64,000 nucleotides of DNA from Bacteroidota bacterium. GTDB lineage: Bacteria > Bacteroidota > Bacteroidia > Bacteroidales > FEN-979. The position numbers and the translations under genes are program-made. The notes below the pieces were generated by a model, which searched no databases, had not been told where the DNA came from, and was given only the letters and a program-made list of their open reading frames with translations. The stretch covers positions 112,745 through 176,744 of the forward strand of contig JAPLDH010000008.1 of the NCBI GenBank assembly GCA_026391355.1. Direction: 5' to 3'. This document shows positions 8,283 through 18,500 of the stretch, one piece after another. The first letter of the stretch is position 1. The number at the start of each line of letters is the position of its first letter.

Positions 8283-9085
8283 AGGATTTTAATATTCCCG
8301 CCAAAAATAATGATCAGGAGGATAACGAGCCCGATCACAATCCGGTAGTAACCAAAAAGTTTGAATCCATACCGGGTCAGGAATGCGATAAAGGCTTTAA
8401 TGGCAATGATCGCTACGATAAAAGCAATCAGGTTTCCGATCAGAAGCAGCAAGAGATTATGATTGTTAAGGATAGCAGGTGTTTCCTTATGGGCATCCCA
8501 GAGACTCTTTGCAAAAGCGCCGGCAAGTGTGGGAACAGCAAGGAAAAATGAAAACTCGGCAGCAACTTTCCGTGTAAGTTTCTGCTGCATCCCACCGATG
8601 ATCGTTGCAGCGCTGCGGCTGAAACCGGGAAAAACGATTGCCAGTAACTGGAAAAACCCGATCACCAGTGAATTCTTATACGAAATGTTTTCCTCCTTGT
8701 CGATGACAGGATTTTTAAACCAATTATCCACGAAGATCAGGATAATCCCTCCCAATAACATCACGATCGTGATGAACAAAGGGTTTTCCAGCGCTCTGTC
8801 GATGTGCTTCTTTAAAAGTATACCAACAATTGCGGCAGGAATAAAGGCAACCAGTAGCTTCAGATAGAACCTGAGTTTGCTGAAATCAAAAAATTTCCTC
8901 CAGTAGATCAGGATGACGGAAATAATAGCCCCGAACTGGATATTTTCAATAAAAAGTGTGGTAAACGGATCTTTTTCAATACCAAGGAATGCTGAAGCGA
9001 GTGCCATGTGACCTGTGGAGGATACCGGTAAAAACTCGGTAATTCCTTCAATGACCGAAAGGATCAATAACTGGAAAAACGTCAT
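8279..9085 (-). CDS. uppP: Undecaprenyl-diphosphatase UppP (BacA family)
   Basis: 268 residues, strongly hydrophobic with about seven to eight membrane segments. The family signatures EGITEFLPVSSTGH (residues 13-26) and PGFSRSAATI (around 155) are intact. It dephosphorylates undecaprenyl pyrophosphate to recycle the lipid carrier for peptidoglycan and O-antigen synthesis, and confers bacitracin tolerance. One base separates it from the upstream DUF3098 gene and it overlaps truB by 4 bp, so it lies inside a tight operon. Confidence 0.95.
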   Translation of the reverse strand: MTFFQLLILSVIEGITEFLPVSSTGHMALASAFLGIEKDPFTTLFIENIQFGAIISVILIYWRKFFDFSKLRFYLKLLVAFIPAAIVGILLKKHIDRALENPLFITIVMLLGGIILIFVDNWFKNPVIDKEENISYKNSLVIGFFQLLAIVFPGFSRSAATIIGGMQQKLTRKVAAEFSFFLAVPTLAGAFAKSLWDAHKETPAILNNHNLLLLLIGNLIAFIVAIIAIKAFIAFLTRYGFKLFGYYRIVIGLVILLIIIFGGNIKIL

Positions 9086-9086
9086 T

Positions 9087-9410
9087 TTAATCCTTTGGTT
9101 TCTTCATGATGGCAACGATCTCAATGATATAGCCCGCTATGATGAGGATCGGCGCCAAGGTAAGGCGTTGAAAATTAAAAATTGCAGGATTAAATACTTT
9201 CGGATCATCTGAACCACCGCCGATCATTAGGATGAACCCAAGAATAATGAAAGCCAGTCCGATGAACATGATCCGGTAGTTGTCCTTATTAAATGCAAAA
9301 TCACCTGTTTTTACAATAACCGGCTGCTTTGGGGCGGCAGCAGTCGGTGCACTTTTAGGTGCCTGTGATTGTGTCCTTACAGTACCTGTTGGTTTACTTT
9401 TCTGTGTCAT
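9087..9410 (-). CDS. DUF3098 small membrane protein
   Basis: 107 residues: a Pro/Ala/Lys-rich, probably disordered N-terminus (about 1-40), then two membrane helices (around 50-65 and 85-100) joined by GGGSDDPKVFNPAIFNFQR, which is the DUF3098 pattern. The family is largely confined to Bacteroidota and is commonly found between ftsX and uppP, as here. A role near the divisome or in envelope biogenesis is inferred from position only. Confidence 0.85.
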   Translation of the reverse strand: MTQKSKPTGTVRTQSQAPKSAPTAAAPKQPVIVKTGDFAFNKDNYRIMFIGLAFIILGFILMIGGGSDDPKVFNPAIFNFQRLTLAPILIIAGYIIEIVAIMKKPKD

Positions 9411-9456
9411 CGTTTGAACTCCAATTAACGGTCAAAATTACTGATTTTTTTGGAAA

Positions 9457-10335
9457 TCATGTATATAATAAATCTGTTTTCATCCTTAAGAACTTCCGTA
9501 CAGCGAAGTAAGTGGAAAGCCATGAGATGAGGATTCCCAGCAGAAGGACAAACCCGGTAAGGATAAGATACATCGGAAGGTTTTGCACTTTCATCAGTTC
9601 AGGGATTTCCCTGAGGGCAAAGTAAAGAACCACCATCAGGAGTCCGATTGCGAGGATCGCACTGATAAAGCCATTTACGATTCCTTTCACAATAAATGGC
9701 TTCTGAATGAAGCCTTTTGTGGCGCCCACCAGTTGCATACTGCGGATAGTAAATCGTTTCGAATACACGGTCAACCGGATCGTATTGTTGATGAGAGCGA
9801 TGGAGATGATCAGCAGTACAAGACTGAATCCACCGAGGATAAAGCTGATCTTTTCAATGTTCTGGTTCACCATTTCCACCAACGATTTCTGGTAAAATAC
9901 CTCCTTGACCTCCGGGTTGGAAATAAGCTTCTTTTCAATCCCGGCCACACTTTCCATGGTCGCATATTCTGCTTTTAACCGCAGGTCGATGGTCGGAAGC
10001 AATGGATTATATCCGAGAAACCCGATAAAATCCTCGCCAAGATCCTTTTTCAGCATCACTGCGGCTTTTTCTTTCGGGATATATTCGGTTGATTTTACGA
10101 AGGACTGAATATCCAGCCGTTTTTGAAATTCAAGGATACCTGCTTCTTTAACGTTATCCTTAATCATTATTGTGAAGCCTATATTTTCTTTCACATAATC
10201 CGAAAGATTTTTTGCATGCAGGATCAGCATACCAAGAAGTCCCATCATGAAAAGCACCAGTGTTATGCTGATCACTGTTGTAACATAGGAAGTATGGATC
10301 TTCCTCGAATAATACCTGTTCTCGTTCTTTGCCAT
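9457..10335 (-). CDS. ftsX: Cell division ABC transporter permease FtsX
   Basis: 292 residues with the FtsX plan: a cytoplasmic N-terminus, first membrane helix (about 20-42), a periplasmic domain (about 45-165), and three C-terminal helices with the MacB/FtsX-like region containing SKRFTIRSMQLVGATKGFIQKPF. FtsX works with the ATPase FtsE to control peptidoglycan hydrolases at the septum; ftsE is not in this window. It is the first gene of the minus-strand operon ftsX–DUF3098–uppP–truB. Confidence 0.93.
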   Translation of the reverse strand: MAKNENRYYSRKIHTSYVTTVISITLVLFMMGLLGMLILHAKNLSDYVKENIGFTIMIKDNVKEAGILEFQKRLDIQSFVKSTEYIPKEKAAVMLKKDLGEDFIGFLGYNPLLPTIDLRLKAEYATMESVAGIEKKLISNPEVKEVFYQKSLVEMVNQNIEKISFILGGFSLVLLIISIALINNTIRLTVYSKRFTIRSMQLVGATKGFIQKPFIVKGIVNGFISAILAIGLLMVVLYFALREIPELMKVQNLPMYLILTGFVLLLGILISWLSTYFAVRKFLRMKTDLLYT

Positions 10336-10410
10336 GGCCTGAAACAGGAGGCGAATTTACACGAAAATTCTGAATTGCCTGAGGATTAAAGTAAAATAAG
10401 AAAGGTAACA

Positions 10411-10915
10411 TTACCTCTTCTGCGCTTTCTGCAATTTCCTGTAGACGATCTGCCGGTTGGTATATGCTTCAGAAAACTGCGGATCTATCGCGATCACCCT
10501 GTCATAGTTGGCAACTGCCCTTTCCCACTGACCGAGATCCCTAAGCGCGGAAGGCAATCCATTCGAAAACCAGTGATAAAACAAAAAAATGAATTTTTTT
10601 CGACAGGATCTTCCCTGAAAGCCATTTCCTCACGGATACAAGATCAATAAGTGGCAGAATTGCAGCCAGTATCACTGCCTGTCCCTTGGAAAGCAGGGAA
10701 AAAATAAAGAAAACGACCGACAGCAGGTAATCTCTTTTTTCCTTTCCTGAACAATAGTCAGAATAAAATATCATGGATAACAGGAAGAAACAGGAGTAAA
10801 GGACATCTTTTCCGGAGAAGAATGATGCCCCGATAAAGGAATGCTGAAATACTTTCTCAAGGGATAGTCTAACAGAAAGACACAGAAAGGAAGTGAAAGG
10901 AACATTTTTAAAAAA
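10411..10915 (-). pseudogene. Remnant of a membrane glycosyltransferase/TPR gene
   Basis: Two fragments in different frames lie end to end on the minus strand. The upstream one (10915 to about 10541) encodes hydrophobic sequence including LSLEKVFQHSFIGASFF, LLSKGQAVILAAILPL and WLSGKIL, like the membrane part of PMT/TMTC-like proteins. The downstream one (about 10560 to the TAA at 10411-10413) encodes a typical last TPR unit (LRDLGQWERAVANYDRVIAI, then DPQFSEAYTNR). The middle of the protein is missing and the frame shifts where the pieces meet (around 10545-10560). An in-frame stop at 10916-10918 cuts off the N-terminal part. An intact protein of the same general architecture is at 24033-25793. 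Confidence 0.7.
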
Positions 10916-10933
10916 TTAAGGAGAGATCCTGCT

Positions 10934-11518
10934 TTAATAAGGATAATATATCACATACCAATGCAAAAGAGTTAATACGGATTTTAAATAATTCTCGTCC
11001 GCAGTAACATCTCCGGATGAGAAAAACTTAAAGTCTACTTCATACTTAATATCGGCATCGCCCCCTGTCAGGTAGTAGGATGACAGGTCGATCATCGTAC
11101 CACCAAATCTGTAATGATACTCATTATTAAGATAATCATTTTCCTTAACAAGTGTAACTTCCTCTTTATTGACATCATTGTGCCAGAAGAGTTTTGCGGA
11201 AACCTGGACTGGCTTAGACTGGTTCATCAGCAGATAGCAATAAATTCCCACTTGTATCATCTTCTTTGGACATATGCTCGCATAACGATCCGAAAAGTAA
11301 GTGAGTGTCATAAAGTCACCATCTTTAACGACGTAATATGTGTATTGAAAATTAGAGGCATTCATTTCAAACTCTCTGGTAACACTATTCGTTGATGTGC
11401 AGTGTTCATCGGTTTGTGTATCATCCTTTTTTGTCAGATCGCAAGTGGTAAGAGACAAGAAAACAATCAGGCCAAATGAAAGAAGAAAGATCTTTTTCAA
11501 AATAAAACGTGTTTTCAT
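10934..11518 (-). CDS. Putative lipoprotein, unknown function
   Basis: The ATG at 11518 (MKTRFILKK) gives 194 residues with a basic n-region, hydrophobic core and a lipobox-like LSLTTC, predicting a lipid-anchored envelope protein. The frame is open to 11590, but the extra residues would precede and spoil the signal peptide. The mature part is rich in Tyr, Asp and Phe and ends in aromatic residues (HWYVIYYPY). I do not recognise a family. A -7 box lies at 11550-11557. Confidence 0.65.
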   Translation of the reverse strand: MKTRFILKKIFLLSFGLIVFLSLTTCDLTKKDDTQTDEHCTSTNSVTREFEMNASNFQYTYYVVKDGDFMTLTYFSDRYASICPKKMIQVGIYCYLLMNQSKPVQVSAKLFWHNDVNKEEVTLVKENDYLNNEYHYRFGGTMIDLSSYYLTGGDADIKYEVDFKFFSSGDVTADENYLKSVLTLLHWYVIYYPY

Positions 11519-11549
11519 AGTGCTGGGTTTTGTTATTACATTAACAATA

Positions 11550-11557
11550 CAAATATA
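11550..11557 (-). promoter_or_regulatory. Bacteroidota -7 box (TATATTTG) for the lipoprotein gene
   Basis: The minus strand reads TATATTTG, a perfect TAnnTTTG match, 32 nt before the chosen start codon. A TTG (11581-11583) lies 23 nt further upstream, slightly more than the usual 19-21. The box lies inside the longer alternative ORF, which supports the shorter start. Confidence 0.4.
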
Positions 11558-11635
11558 ATAAACGATTCCTGATTCTAACCCAATTAACAAAATATTATTC
11601 TCCTACCTTATAATATGATTTAACCTTTATCTGAC

Positions 11636-11719
11636 AAAACCTTCCAGGTTTTTTATTTGAAAAATTCCGGTATTATTCTAAAACAGTAATTCTGTCCATA
11701 GATAAAACCTGGAAGGTTT
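11636..11719. repeat. 84-bp element with inverted-repeat ends (AAACCTTCCAGGTTT type)
   Basis: AAAACCTTCCAGGTTT at 11636-11651 and AAAACCTGGAAGGTTT at 11704-11719 are inverted copies, with 15 matching positions in register, bounding an AT-rich centre. The element lies in the intergenic space upstream of leuS. It resembles a small non-autonomous repeat and could also fold as a long hairpin in RNA. Confidence 0.7.
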
Positions 11720-11781
11720 ATTTAGGGTTGATTTCGCCGTTTTTCCTAATTTCGCAGAAAAAAGCAACAACTTCAACCGTT

Positions 11782-14595
11782 ATGGAATACAATTTCCGGG
11801 AAATCGAGGCGAAATGGCAAAAGTACTGGATGGAAAAACAGACATTCAAGGCTGATAACGATCCCTCAAAACCTAAATACTATATCCTCGACATGTTTCC
11901 CTATCCTTCAGGAGCAGGATTGCATGTCGGTCATCCGTTGGGATATATTGCAACCGATATTTATTCAAGATACAAGCGGTTGAACGGATTTAATGTGCTT
12001 CATCCGATGGGGTATGATGCTTTCGGACTTCCTGCTGAGCAATATGCCATTCAAACGGGTACCCATCCTGCCGTCACTACCGCCAAAAACATTGCCCGTT
12101 ACCGTGAACAGATGGATAAAATCGGGTTTTCGTTTGACTGGAGCCGTGAAGTGAAAACCAGCGATCCAGCCTATTATAAATGGACCCAATGGACATTTAT
12201 CCAGCTATTCAGGCATTGGTATAACTTTTCTACCCAAAAGGCTGAACCTATATCAGAACTAGTTAAGATTTTCGAAAAAAGCGGGAATGCGGATATTCCA
12301 GCTTCTGTGACTTCAGAATGGTATAAAGCCCTGATCCGGAAGGATCCCTCTTTCGGAAAAAAATGGAACGGGATCTTTTCCGCTGATGATTGGAATTCAT
12401 ATAAGGAGAGGCAGCAGCAGGAAATCCTGATGAATTACCGGCTGGCGTACCTTTCAGAGGCCATGGTCAATTGGTGCCCTGACCTTGGAACAGTGCTTGC
12501 CAATGATGAGGTAACCAATGGTATCTCGGTTCGGGGGGGATACCTGGTTGAACGAAAAATGATGCGCCAGTGGTTCCTTCGTATCACGGCCTATTCACAA
12601 CGATTGCTTGACGGACTCGACACGGTTGACTGGTCGGATTCCATCAAGGAGATCCAGCGAAACTGGATCGGCAGGTCTGAAGGAGCTGAGGTTCGCTTCC
12701 CGGTCAAAGATACTCCATTCATTCTTGACATTTTTACGACCCGTCCTGATACGATATTTGGTTCAACCTTTATGGTGATCGCTCCCGAACATGAACTGGC
12801 AGAAAAGATCACCACTGCCGGCCAGATGGCCGAAGTGAAAGAGTATATGAACCGGGCAAAAAACCGTTCTGAACGGGAACGGATGACCGAAGTAAAAACA
12901 GTAACAGGGGTATTTACAGGTTCATATTGCATCAATCCGTTGAATACGGCTGAAATCCCTATATGGATAGCGGATTATGTTCTTGCAGGATATGGAACCG
13001 GAGCCATTATGGCAGTACCGGCACACGACAGCCGTGATTATGATTTTGCAAAGCATTTTCACTTACCCATTACCGAAGTTGTTTCGGGAGGCGATATTTC
13101 AGAAAGCTCCTATGATGCTAAGGACGGGATCCTTATCAATTCGGGGTTTATCAATGGTATGAATGTGAAGGAAGCCATCCGGGCAGTCATTCATAAGGTT
13201 GAAGAAATGAGGATCGGAAGAGGCACGGTCAATTACCGTTTGCGGGATGCCATTTTCAGCCGCCAGCGTTATTGGGGTGAGCCGTTTCCTGTTTACTTCA
13301 AAGACGGGTTACCCTATGTGCTTGATGAATCTGAATTGCCTTTGGTTTTACCTGATATAGATGCTTATCTTCCGACCGAAACAGGTGATCCGCCATTAGC
13401 AAGGGCAAAGGATTGGAAAACGAAGGAAGGGCATCTATACGAAACCAGCACCATGCCCGGATTTGCAGGTTCCAGCGGCTATTACCTCCGGTACATGGAT
13501 CCATGGAATGAATCCCGTTACTTCTCCAGAGAGGCCAATGAATACTGGCAGGATGTTGATCTCTATATCGGTGGCTCTGAACATGCCACGGGACACCTGA
13601 TATATGCAAGATTCTGGAATAAGTTCCTTTTCGATCTCGGGCTTGCATGTAAAGACGAACCATTCAAAAAACTGATCAATCAGGGGATGATCCAGGGACG
13701 GTCGAACATTGTTTACCGTCTCAGGAATTCCAACACCTTTGTCTCTTTCAACCTTCGATCCGGTTATGAAATTACCGAAATGCACGTGGATGTGAACATT
13801 GTCGATAATGATGTTCTGGACCTGGAAGCATTCAGGAAGTGGCGACCCGATTTGGCCGATGCGGAATTCATTCTCGAAGATGGCCGCTATATCTGTGGTT
13901 GGGAAGTGGAGAAGATGTCAAAATCACTCCACAATGTCATAAACCCCGACAACCTGATTGAACATTACGGCGCTGATACCCTGCGTTTGTACGAGATGTT
14001 CCTGGGCCCGCTCGAACAATCCAAACCATGGGATACCCGTGGTATTGAAGGAGTATTCCGGTTTATCAGGAAATTCTGGCGGTTATTCCATGATGTTGAT
14101 AATAATTTTTCTGTCCCGGATGAGGAACCTTCAAGGAACGAAATGAAGATCCTCCATAAGACAATCAAACGGGAACAAGATGACATCGAACGCTTCTCCT
14201 TTAATACAGCAGTAAGCAATTTTATGATCTGTGTCAATGAATTGTCTGACCTGAAATGCAATAAACGGTTGATACTGGAACCCCTGGTTATCCTGGTTTC
14301 ACCGTATGCCCCTCATATGGCCGAGGAGCTCTGGCAGGAACTTGGTCATCATGAGAGTGTTTCAAAAGCAACATTTCCCCTGTTCCGTGAAGAATTTATT
14401 GCGGAAGATACTTTCCTTTACCCGGTTTCGTTTAATGGTAAGATGCGGTTTCAACTGGAGCTGTCTGTCAATATTTTATCTACAGAAATTGAAAAATTTA
14501 TACTTCAGGCACCGGAATCACAAAAATGGCTTGAGGGAAAACCTCCCAAAAAGGTTATTTTTGTTCCCAGGAAGATTATCAATGTGGTTGTTTAG
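11782..14595 (+). CDS. leuS: Leucyl-tRNA synthetase
   Basis: The ATG at 11782 ([16 protein letters not shown]) is the conserved N-terminus; the frame is open 54 bp further upstream without similarity. 937 residues, usual for the family. Class I signatures: [13 protein letters not shown] (HIGH region), the CP1 editing domain with TTRPDTIFG and [12 protein letters not shown], and KMSKSLHN (KMSKS loop). It charges tRNA-Leu and hydrolyses mischarged products in the editing site. The last 14 bp overlap the start of the DUF3108 gene. Confidence 0.97.
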   Translation: MEYNFREIEAKWQKYWMEKQTFKADNDPSKPKYYILDMFPYPSGAGLHVGHPLGYIATDIYSRYKRLNGFNVLHPMGYDAFGLPAEQYAIQTGTHPAVTTAKNIARYREQMDKIGFSFDWSREVKTSDPAYYKWTQWTFIQLFRHWYNFSTQKAEPISELVKIFEKSGNADIPASVTSEWYKALIRKDPSFGKKWNGIFSADDWNSYKERQQQEILMNYRLAYLSEAMVNWCPDLGTVLANDEVTNGISVRGGYLVERKMMRQWFLRITAYSQRLLDGLDTVDWSDSIKEIQRNWIGRSEGAEVRFPVKDTPFILDIFTTRPDTIFGSTFMVIAPEHELAEKITTAGQMAEVKEYMNRAKNRSERERMTEVKTVTGVFTGSYCINPLNTAEIPIWIADYVLAGYGTGAIMAVPAHDSRDYDFAKHFHLPITEVVSGGDISESSYDAKDGILINSGFINGMNVKEAIRAVIHKVEEMRIGRGTVNYRLRDAIFSRQRYWGEPFPVYFKDGLPYVLDESELPLVLPDIDAYLPTETGDPPLARAKDWKTKEGHLYETSTMPGFAGSSGYYLRYMDPWNESRYFSREANEYWQDVDLYIGGSEHATGHLIYARFWNKFLFDLGLACKDEPFKKLINQGMIQGRSNIVYRLRNSNTFVSFNLRSGYEITEMHVDVNIVDNDVLDLEAFRKWRPDLADAEFILEDGRYICGWEVEKMSKSLHNVINPDNLIEHYGADTLRLYEMFLGPLEQSKPWDTRGIEGVFRFIRKFWRLFHDVDNNFSVPDEEPSRNEMKILHKTIKREQDDIERFSFNTAVSNFMICVNELSDLKCNKRLILEPLVILVSPYAPHMAEELWQELGHHESVSKATFPLFREEFIAEDTFLYPVSFNGKMRFQLELSVNILSTEIEKFILQAPESQKWLEGKPPKKVIFVPRKIINVVV

Positions 14596-15421
14596 AAACA
14601 GACATCAGGTAATCAGAGTCCTTATCATCTCTTTCCTCATTCTTCATTCCTCATTCTTCATTCTTCAGGGTCAGGATTTACAAAAGGTAGGGAACAAAGC
14701 TTTTATCCGGGGTGAAAAATTCAAATTCCGTGCATATTATGACTCTTTCCTTACCGGGAAGGTGACTGCAGGAGAAGCAACACTTGAAGTGCGTGAGGAT
14801 GCACCAAAGATTAATGGCAGAAATACCTTTCATGTTATCGGTGAGGGAAAATCAAAGGGAGCTTTTAACCTCTTCTTTAAGGTTGATGATATTTTTGAGA
14901 CCTTTATGGATGAAGAATTCCTGGTTCCCTGGTATTTTATCCGGAAAACCCATGAAGGGAGTTACCGGAAAGATGACGAAGTGAGGTTTAACCAGTATTC
15001 AAAAACCGCATCAAGTAAAAGGGCCAATAAATCTATCCCGTCGGGAATCCAGGATGTTATTTCCGCCTTTTATTTCACCAGGAGTTTCGATTTCTCGAGT
15101 TCCAAAATCGGGGAGACCTTTCCTGTGACCTACTTCCTCGATGATTCGGTATATTTTTCCGTGATACAATTTGCGGGTCGGGAAGATATTACAATAGGTC
15201 TCGGCACCTTTCACTGCCTGCGGTTCAAACCCATGCTCGTAACCGGAAATGTCTTCAGCCAGCCTTATGCCATGGATATCTGGATCACCGATGATGCCAA
15301 TCATGTCCCCCTTCTTGCCGTTTCTGCCGTAATAATCGGTTCGGTGAAACTGGAACTCATTACATTTGATAATCTGGCAAATCCGGTTACCTCGCAAATC
15401 GCCGGTCCAAAAAAGAAGTAA
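14582..15421 (+). CDS. DUF3108 family exported protein
   Basis: The ATG at 14582 lies within the last codons of leuS (overlap 14 bp, different frame) and gives 279 residues. The longer open frame back to 14306 only shadows leuS. A signal peptide (hydrophobic about 10-27, ending ILQGQD) is followed by a beta-rich domain with [23 protein letters not shown] and a C-terminal part ([23 protein letters not shown]) that match DUF3108, an envelope family of unknown function. The hydrophobic core of the signal peptide is encoded by a 7-nt tandem array (14635-14669). Confidence 0.8.
   Translation: MWLFRNRHQVIRVLIISFLILHSSFFILQGQDLQKVGNKAFIRGEKFKFRAYYDSFLTGKVTAGEATLEVREDAPKINGRNTFHVIGEGKSKGAFNLFFKVDDIFETFMDEEFLVPWYFIRKTHEGSYRKDDEVRFNQYSKTASSKRANKSIPSGIQDVISAFYFTRSFDFSSSKIGETFPVTYFLDDSVYFSVIQFAGREDITIGLGTFHCLRFKPMLVTGNVFSQPYAMDIWITDDANHVPLLAVSAVIIGSVKLELITFDNLANPVTSQIAGPKKK
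14635..14669. repeat. Heptamer array (CCTCATT/CTTCATT)5 inside a signal-peptide coding region
   Basis: Units CCTCATT, CTTCATT, CCTCATT, CTTCATT and a partial CTTCAGG run in tandem. Because 7 is not a multiple of 3, the array reads through as a 7-residue pattern (ILHSSFF) that forms the hydrophobic core of the DUF3108 protein's signal peptide. The same heptamer recurs non-coding at 51176-51200 and 62460-62480. Confidence 0.85.
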
Positions 15422-15426
15422 CCCGG

Positions 15427-15462
15427 AAACTCACCCCCGGCATAGCCCAGAAACTCACCCCC
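15427..15462. repeat. Direct repeat AAACTCACCCCC (two copies)
   Basis: AAACTCACCCCC occurs at 15427-15438 and again at 15451-15462 between the DUF3108 and macroglobulin genes. Its reverse complement GGGGGTGAGTTT also lies directly next to the MITE-like element near 63836-63847, and a variant next to the copy at 50288-50414. Confidence 0.6.
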
Positions 15463-15573
15463 GAGATCTTGAGAATTTGGGACGGAGTGAGTTCGGTAAA
15501 TGGCATAATCTTTATCATATGTTTCCTTCTCCTATTTTGTACCTTTACTAATTCTAAACAAAAATAATTTCCT

Positions 15574-18500
15574 ATGAAAACCAGGATCCCTTTCATCATT
15601 TTGGCCACATCCCTCATGTTATTGCTGATCATTTCCTCTCGCCTTCAAAGTCAAAATCCGACCCGTATGTCTACTGGCCCACTCACCAGTTCACCAGTTG
15701 ACCAGTTCACCAACTCTTCTTCTGATCCTCGCTGGAAAAAAGTTGATTCGCTTTCATCACTTGGCCTTCCGAAATCAGCTCTTGAAATCGTAAATAAGAT
15801 CCTTCTCCGGGCACAAAAGGATAAAGATAACTCCCAATACATTAAAGCCATCCTGTACAAGTTCAGGCTTCAATCTGAATTTGAGGAAGATTTCCTGGTA
15901 CAGACCATGAAAGAACTGAAATCAGAGATCTCCACCTCTGCCGAACCTGTGAAGCAGATCCTGCAATCACTGCTGGCAGAGATTTACTGGCGATATTACC
16001 AGAATAACCGTTATCGTTTCGACGATCGAACGCAGGTTCTTTCAAACAGGGAGGACAGTATCCAGACCTGGGACCTGAATACCCTTTCCGGCAAGATCAC
16101 CGGTTCCTACCTGATGTCGCTTGAAAATCCACCCTATCTGAAGGGAATCCCGGTTGAACAGTTTAAAGATATCATCGTCCCAAAGGATCCAAAACAGGAG
16201 GGACGGGATCCATTCCGGCCAACGCTTTATGACTTTCTTGCCTGGCGTGCCCTGGATTATTTCATGAGCAACAACAGACCTGTGAAAGTCTCCGTTTCTG
16301 CTTTTCAGATTGACAACCCTGAATTTTATTCACAAACTCCCGGTTTTCTCAAAATCAACCTTCAAACCGGCAATTCCCAACCCCCTTCACCGTCCTATTA
16401 CGCCATGGGCCTGTTCCAGGAACTTGCTGCTTTCCATTTTAACGATCAAAATCCACAAGCCCTGATTGATGAGGAACTTCAACGGTTTTCATTTGTCCTG
16501 CAGGAGGGAGCTTTTGAAAATAAGGACAGTCTCTACCTTGAAGCTCTGAAAAGGTTCGAAACGGATCATCTCTTTTCTCCCTGGTCCACTGATATCTCGT
16601 ATCAAATCGCCAATTTCCTGTATATCAAAGGCCAGGGGTATAGCCCACTCAAATCCGCATTCCACAAATGGGAGATCAAATCTGCCGATGCATACTGCGA
16701 AAGTGCAATAAAACGATTTCCCAACAGTGATGGTGCAAAAAATTGCAGGGCGCTGGAAAAAACCATCCTGCAACCTTCCCTGGAAATTACCACCGAATAT
16801 GGTATAAATCCTGACAAACCTTCCCTGGCATTGCTTAAATACAGAAACATCCAGGGTTCCTGGTTCCGTTTGATCAAAACCGATCCTGAAATAAACCAGG
16901 AAAAGACTTCATCGATGAACCATGAAGAGATCCTGAAATATTATTTACAAATGACACCTGTCAAAACATGGACACAAACACTCAGTGCCGACGGGGATTT
17001 TCAGCGCTACAGTGTTGAAATCACCATTCCTCCGGTTTCAAATGGATATTATATCCTGTTGGTCTCATCAGGCAAGGAGTTTGCAAAAGATGACCAGGCG
17101 ATCGCTTTTAACGCTTTTTATTCGACCCATATCAGTTATATTTCCAGGCGAACGGAAAAAGGGGGTTATGATGTTTATATCCTCGACAGGGAGATTGGTA
17201 TGCCGGTAAAAAATGTATCTGTTGAATCCTGGACACGTTATTATGACTATCAGTCAAGAAAATACATTTCGAAGAAGATGTATGATTATACGACCGATGA
17301 AAATGGTTATTTCTCCATTCTGCTGCTGGCAACAGGGACAAATTATACCGGTCTGGTGCTGAAGGTGAAGGAAAACAATGTAGTGTTTATAAGCGATAAT
17401 CTCTATCAATATCCCAATTCGGAAGTACCTCCAAAACCGGTATTGCACACCTATTTCTTTACTGACCGGGCCATTTACCGGCCTGGACAGATCATCTATT
17501 TCAAAGGGATCATCCTGGAACAAACCGGGGAAAATCATCAAATACGGCCAAATCTGAAGACCACTGTGACATTTACTGATGTCAATTCCCAGAAAATCTC
17601 CGAACAGAACCTTGTGACGAATGAATTCGGTTCGTTCAACGGATCCTTCACCGCACCGAGGGGCGTTTTACTGGGACAGATGACCATTTCCAATGGATCC
17701 GGTTCTGTCAGTGTCAGTATGGAAGAATACAAACGGCCAACATTTGATGTGACTTTCGAACCGGTTGAGGGAAATTACCATATCGGTGATTCAGTTTCAC
17801 TTACCGGGAAAGCCATTGCCTTTGCCGGGAACAGGATTGACGGAGCAATGGTGAATTACACGGTAACAAGGCGGGCCCGTTTTCCGTTCAGGTATTTTAG
17901 CGACTACATCCCTTACCCCGTCGCTCCTGAGGTTGAAATAATGCAAGGAACGTTAACAAGCGATGCCCAGGGGAAATTCATCATCCGGTTCAAAGTCGTA
18001 CCTGACCTCAAGGTTCTGAAAATCACTGATCCTGTTTTTGATTACATCGTATCGTCCGATGTTACCGACATTAATGGGGAAACCCGGTCTGCCCAAGGGA
18101 TCGTGTCAGCAGGTTACCATTCCCTCCTCCTTGGATCCTCTGTTTCGATGAAGATGAACCTTGCAAAAGACAGCCTGATCAGGATCACCTCCCAAAACCT
18201 GAATGGCAGAAATACTCCCACCGGGGTTACTGTTACCATTCAGCGACTTCGTCAACCGGACCACTTATTCAAAGGCCGTTTACTCGACCGACCTGATTTG
18301 AGTCAAATCAGCAGGCAGGAATTCTATGCGCAGTTTCCGTACGATGTTTATGGTGATGAAGATAATCCTGAAACATGGCCGGTTGAAGAAACTGTTTTTG
18401 AGAAGACCCTTAATACAAAGAGTGATTCGGTGATCCGGTTATTTATGGGGACACAGCAACGATTGATCTCCAAACAGGGGAAATACCTGCTAAAACTAAA

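Noticed and set aside
14306..14581. Upstream extension of the DUF3108 frame
   Set aside because: It lies entirely inside leuS in another frame and would place about 90 unrelated residues before a clear signal peptide.
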